Shown piece after piece: positions 60,699 through 64,000 of a stretch of 64,000 nt of DNA. The notes beneath the pieces are model-generated. The model saw only the letters and a list, made by a program, of their open reading frames with translations. It searched no databases and had not been told where the DNA came from. Source of the DNA: Boesenbergia rotunda. Its lineage: Eukaryota > Streptophyta > Magnoliopsida > Zingiberales > Zingiberaceae. Made by a program: the position numbers and the translations under genes. Positions within the stretch are counted from its first letter, which is position 1. Every line of letters begins with the position of its first letter. The stretch lies in contig JAGFNQ010004732.1 in the NCBI GenBank assembly GCA_024364735.1, positions 240,299 through 304,298 on the forward strand, written 5' to 3'.

Positions 60699-61504
60699 TG
60701 AACTTATGTTGCACATGATATTTCATTCTGACTAGATGCAAAGGTAATTGGTGCTGATTTTTTATGTAAGTATGCCTCAAAAGCTCCTTGTGCCTCTTTA
60801 ATTTTTGAAAGATTTGTGTATGACATCCTTAAAACCAATAACATGATGAGAAGCTTCTACTCACGTTTCATAAATTCCTGATTCATGGCCAACAAATACA
60901 ACATATGTTTTCCCCTACATTCAAAATAACAATTAGAATCTTGTGTAAACAAATTATTAGAATTAAAAATGAAACAATTTACGATGGATCGTATATAAAT
61001 AGTCGAAGTTTGAAAGTTTGCTGCAAACTGTAGAATCAAAAAAATAAAATTTATAATCTAAAAAAAAATACTCTGGATATTATGCAGAGTTTCCTATAAA
61101 TCAATTGCTAGGAAACTCTACATATATCCATTGCTAGGAATTATGCAGAGTTTCCCATAAATCAAATATCCATTTCTATATGCAAATCTAAAAAATATAT
61201 ATATGCAGAGTTTCCTATGAATAATAGGTTGGTAATAGTCTATCTTAGGAATACGTAGGTAATAGTCTAAACTAAAACCAAAGAAACATGTGTATCACAA
61301 AAATAAGATACAGAGAAGTTTTGATAATCTATAGCCTAAAAGGTAATGAAAATGCTACCCCTGCAAACCTCGTGAAGATCCATTGACAAAAGCCTAGATT
61401 CCTTGGTTAAATGATGAAGCCCTAGCTTGGAGGAGGGGGTTGAGGGCGAAGCCCTAACTTGGAGGCGCAGGCAGATTGAACAGCGCTGTAGTTTGAAGGT
61501 TAAT

Positions 61505-62406
61505 GCCTCGTAGAAATTCTCAACACTTGATTTCATTAAACAGATAGGAACATAAGAAAGATACTCCATTCAATTCATACAATATTCAACAATACAAGTT
61601 ATCTAATTATTTCTAAAAAAAAGTAGGATGTTGTAGGATTGTTAACAGTTTGTTTATGGTAGAAAAAAAACTAAACTACGAAGAATTTTACAGATTGTTA
61701 ATAGTATTTGGTATAGTTTAGAAACATGACAACCTTCAATCAAGCTAACAAGGAAAAAAAACTTCAAAAGTTTCACATAATGCGTAATATTTTAGATGGA
61801 AGAATTTTATGCTTCTGGAAGTTAGCTGTCCAAACTTAGATACCTTGGTTAAACGACGAAGCCCTATCTTGGAGGAGGGGGTCGACGGCGAAGCACTAGC
61901 TTGGAGGCGCAGCCAGATTGAACAACGTAGTAGCTTGAAGGCGTTGTAGCTTGAAGGAGGGGTCGACGGCGAATCCCTAGCTTGAAGGCGTTGTAGCTTG
62001 GAGAAGGCGTTGTAGCTTGGAGGAGGGGTCGATAGCGAATCCCTAGCTTGAAGGCGTTGTAGCTTGGAGGAGGGGTCGACGGCGAACCCCTAGCTTGAAG
62101 GCGACTCGACGACAAAGCCCTAGCTTGGCTTCGGTCGTCAACGAGAGAGAGAGAGAGGGAGGGTGCTTTGCTTGGGGGGAGAGAGAGAGGTCTCGTCGGC
62201 GAAGAGTAGGAGGGCGAAGAGAGGAAGCGCGAGGGCGGCGAAAATTTTCGCCCTAGGTGAGTCGATGCGAGAGATGGGGAGAAGAAGGTTTAAGAAAATC
62301 TTTTTTTAAAAAGAATTAAGAGAGGAAGAGGTAATGTTTAAAAATAGAAAAAATCTTTAAAAATTCCAGGTTGGCTGCGCCAGATGGACGTCGCGCATAA
62401 TAGCGC

Positions 62407-62410
<4 letters not shown>
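61505..62410 (-). repeat. MULE 2 right terminal inverted repeat
   Basis: It is the inverted partner of the left arm without the solo LTR. It has four AGCTTGAAGGCGTTGTAGCT-type units (61930-62090). A partial second copy of its inner junction lies at about 61395-61500 (CCTTGGTTAAATGATGAAGC). Confidence 0.8.

Positions 62411-62478
<68 letters not shown>
62411..62478. repeat. (TA)n tract between MULE 2 and MITE 1
   Basis: Uninterrupted alternating A and T. Confidence 0.9.
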
Positions 62479-62482
<4 letters not shown>

Positions 62483-62857
62483 AATGCTTTGTTACGGACC
62501 GCGCGCTGCAGATCGCGTGCGCGACACGCCTGATCGATCAGGGGAGTGGCCTGATCGGTCACGGAGAGGCTCGGCGAGTCCTCCGATCGTACTAGCGGCC
62601 TTTGGTCGCCACCCCCGAACAAAACTATAACTCACGGGGTGAGTGATGAACCCTAGGGGGGTAGGGTGCATGAAACCGTCAGGGTACGGTGATCGGTCAC
62701 GGAGAGGCTCAGCGAGTCCTTCGATCGAAGAACCCTAGGAGATAGGGTGAACCCGTCGAGGTACGCTCCTGAGCCCTTCCGTAACCGATCACGCAGTGCC
62801 TGATCGGTCCCGTGACCGATCAGGCGTGTCGCACACGCAGTCCGTAGCAAAGCAATC

Positions 62858-62860
<3 letters not shown>
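62479..62860. mobile_element. MITE 1, 382 bp, embedded in (TA)n
   Basis: Imperfect inverted ends GAGAAATGCTTTGTTACGGA and CGAGATTGCTTTGCTACGGA (right end shown as complement), with an inner block GCGACACGCCTGATCG on both arms. The interior has CCTAGGGGG and two copies of GATCGGTCACGGAGAGGCTC. (TA)n lies on both sides. Confidence 0.7.

Positions 62861-62950
<90 letters not shown>
62861..62950. repeat. (TA)n tract between MITE 1 and MITE 2
   Basis: About 90 bases of alternating A and T. Confidence 0.9.
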
Positions 62951-62953
<3 letters not shown>

Positions 62954-63275
62954 ATCTCCTGCGGACCGCGTGCGTGGCACCTGCCTGATGGTCAGGGATG
63001 CCCCTGACCGATCAGCCGTTACCTAATGCTAACGGGTTCATTGTTACCCCTGGGGTTCACCGTGTCGACGGGTTCACCGCACCCCCTAGGGTTATAGTTT
63101 TTTCGGAGGCGACAGTCGAAGGCCGCCGATATTGTCCGATCGACGATCGGCCACCATTGGCGCAGCGCCCTGTGTGACCGATCAGGCAGTTGCCTGATCG
63201 GTCTGGCGTTGTGGTCCGCACGGGTCCGCACCGCACGGGTCTGGCGCTGTGGTCCGCACAAGTTCGTAGGAGATC

Positions 63276-63279
<4 letters not shown>
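62951..63279. mobile_element. MITE 2, 329 bp, embedded in (TA)n
   Basis: Inverted ends TTTGATCTCCTGCG and TTTGATCTCCTACG (complement). It shares the GCGGACCGCGTGCG-like block and GATCGGTC motifs with MITE 1, so the two are distant relatives. Confidence 0.7.

Positions 63280-63351
<72 letters not shown>
63280..63351. repeat. (TA)n tract after MITE 2
   Basis: About 70 bases of alternating A and T. Tyr-Ile ORFs over these tracts are meaningless. Confidence 0.9.
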
Positions 63352-63354
<3 letters not shown>

Positions 63355-63461
63355 TTAATGTTATTTGATTTTTGAAATATCAAACTCGGAAAGCATGTTG
63401 TGAGTTTAGAACCAAGAATGTTTTTGTAATACCTTTTTTTTCTACCTATTTTCTTTTTCAA

Positions 63462-63777
63462 TAGGGGTGCAAATGAGCCAACTGGAGCTCGAAGTTGACT
63501 AAGCTCGAACTGACTTGATTAGAAATTGAGCCGAGTTTAAGGTTAATTATTATTGGCTCGGTGGCTCATCGAGCCAAACGAGCCATTAATAATATATATT
63601 TTTATAATATATAATATAGTATATATTAATTAATTTATTAAAAAATAAAAAAAATCGAGCTCAAGCTCGAGTCCATAATTAAATATCCAGCTCGAGCTCA
63701 ACTCTATTGGCTCAAGTGAGTTGAGCCGAGCTCAAGCCTAGGCTGGCACGAGCTCGGCTTGGCTCTTTATAGCCCTA
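63462..63777. mobile_element. hAT-like MITE, 316 bp
   Basis: The ends are TAGGGGTGCAAATGAGCC and, as complement, TAGGGCTATAAAGAGCC. They are flanked by 8-base near-duplications TTTTTCAA (63454-63461) and TTTTTCAT (63778-63785). The interior is rich in CGAGCTC and GAGCCGAG. An 8-bp duplication fits the hAT superfamily. Confidence 0.75.
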
Positions 63778-63785
63778 TTTTTCAT

Positions 63786-64000
63786 TTAGAAAACTCTTTT
63801 TTTTTTCTTCTTGTGTCTTTGTTATTTTAATAAGTCTTTGTTTTGCAATTAGCTGTCTATCTTGAATGGTTGGAAAGTCCATTCTCTTTGTTTGAAAAAC
63901 ATATTTTTGTTCATGTGTCGTGTACACCATCACCATGATAATATTTTAAAAATATATGCAATTTAAATTTAGTATAAGAAAGTTATTTTATCTATTTTTT
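63786..64000. other. AT-rich DNA to the window end
   Basis: No gene or repeat is recognised. Confidence 0.4.

Noticed and set aside
62338..63461. ORFs encoding Tyr-Ile repeats
   Set aside because: Translations of (TA)n microsatellites.

Overview
This is nuclear DNA from a flowering plant, most likely a monocot. The evidence is spliced plant-type genes, Ty1/copia-like and Ty3/gypsy-like LTR elements primed by tRNA-Met and tRNA-Asp, FAR1-type Mutator-like elements (MULEs) and one intact AP2/B3 (RAV) gene. The order (perhaps Zingiberales) is only a guess from the style of the repeats. The window is transposon-dominated; the RAV gene at 19.8-20.7 kb on the minus strand is the only clearly intact host gene I can defend.

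Layout. 1-3886: right end of a minus-strand LTR element (Gln-rich gag-like reading frame, tRNA-Asp primer site, LTR with TGATA/TATCA ends). 3887-8707: a decayed plus-strand gypsy-type gag gene with its own TATA box, split by a solo LTR (6306-7618, target duplication GAGGT). 8708-11113: 3' LTR of another minus-strand element. 11229-19088: a complete MULE with ~547-bp terminal inverted repeats, a FAR1-like transposase with three stops, an apparently intact GRF zinc-finger gene and one captured receptor-kinase exon. 19831-20676: RAV gene. 21445-35567: a minus-strand gag-only LTR element, into which a plus-strand relative (23297-31178, AACTT duplication) has inserted. That relative carries a spliced second gene and its own solo LTR (ATTAT duplication). 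A further solo LTR sits in the outer 5' LTR (33284-35143, ACTGC duplication).

37.8-46.1 kb is the most unusual part: a 4.7-kb satellite of 24 long hairpins, organised in higher-order units of about 1.42-1.46 kb, lies just downstream of a multi-exon gene encoding a DUF1985/Ulp1-type cysteine protease. A second class of palindrome from the satellite recurs inside an intron of that gene. 50.1-52.3 kb holds a second FAR1 transposase relic (minus). 53.6-62.4 kb is a second MULE with ~905-bp inverted repeats, a third FAR1 relic (plus) and a nested solo LTR (CCTTC duplication). 62.4-63.35 kb has two small inverted-repeat elements, each flanked by (TA)n tracts, followed by a hAT-like MITE.

A recurrent theme is DNA made of short perfect hairpins, several with compensatory stem changes between tandem units. 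Another is nonsense codons that look like C-to-T or G-to-A changes, including stops at the same tryptophan codon in all three FAR1 copies.
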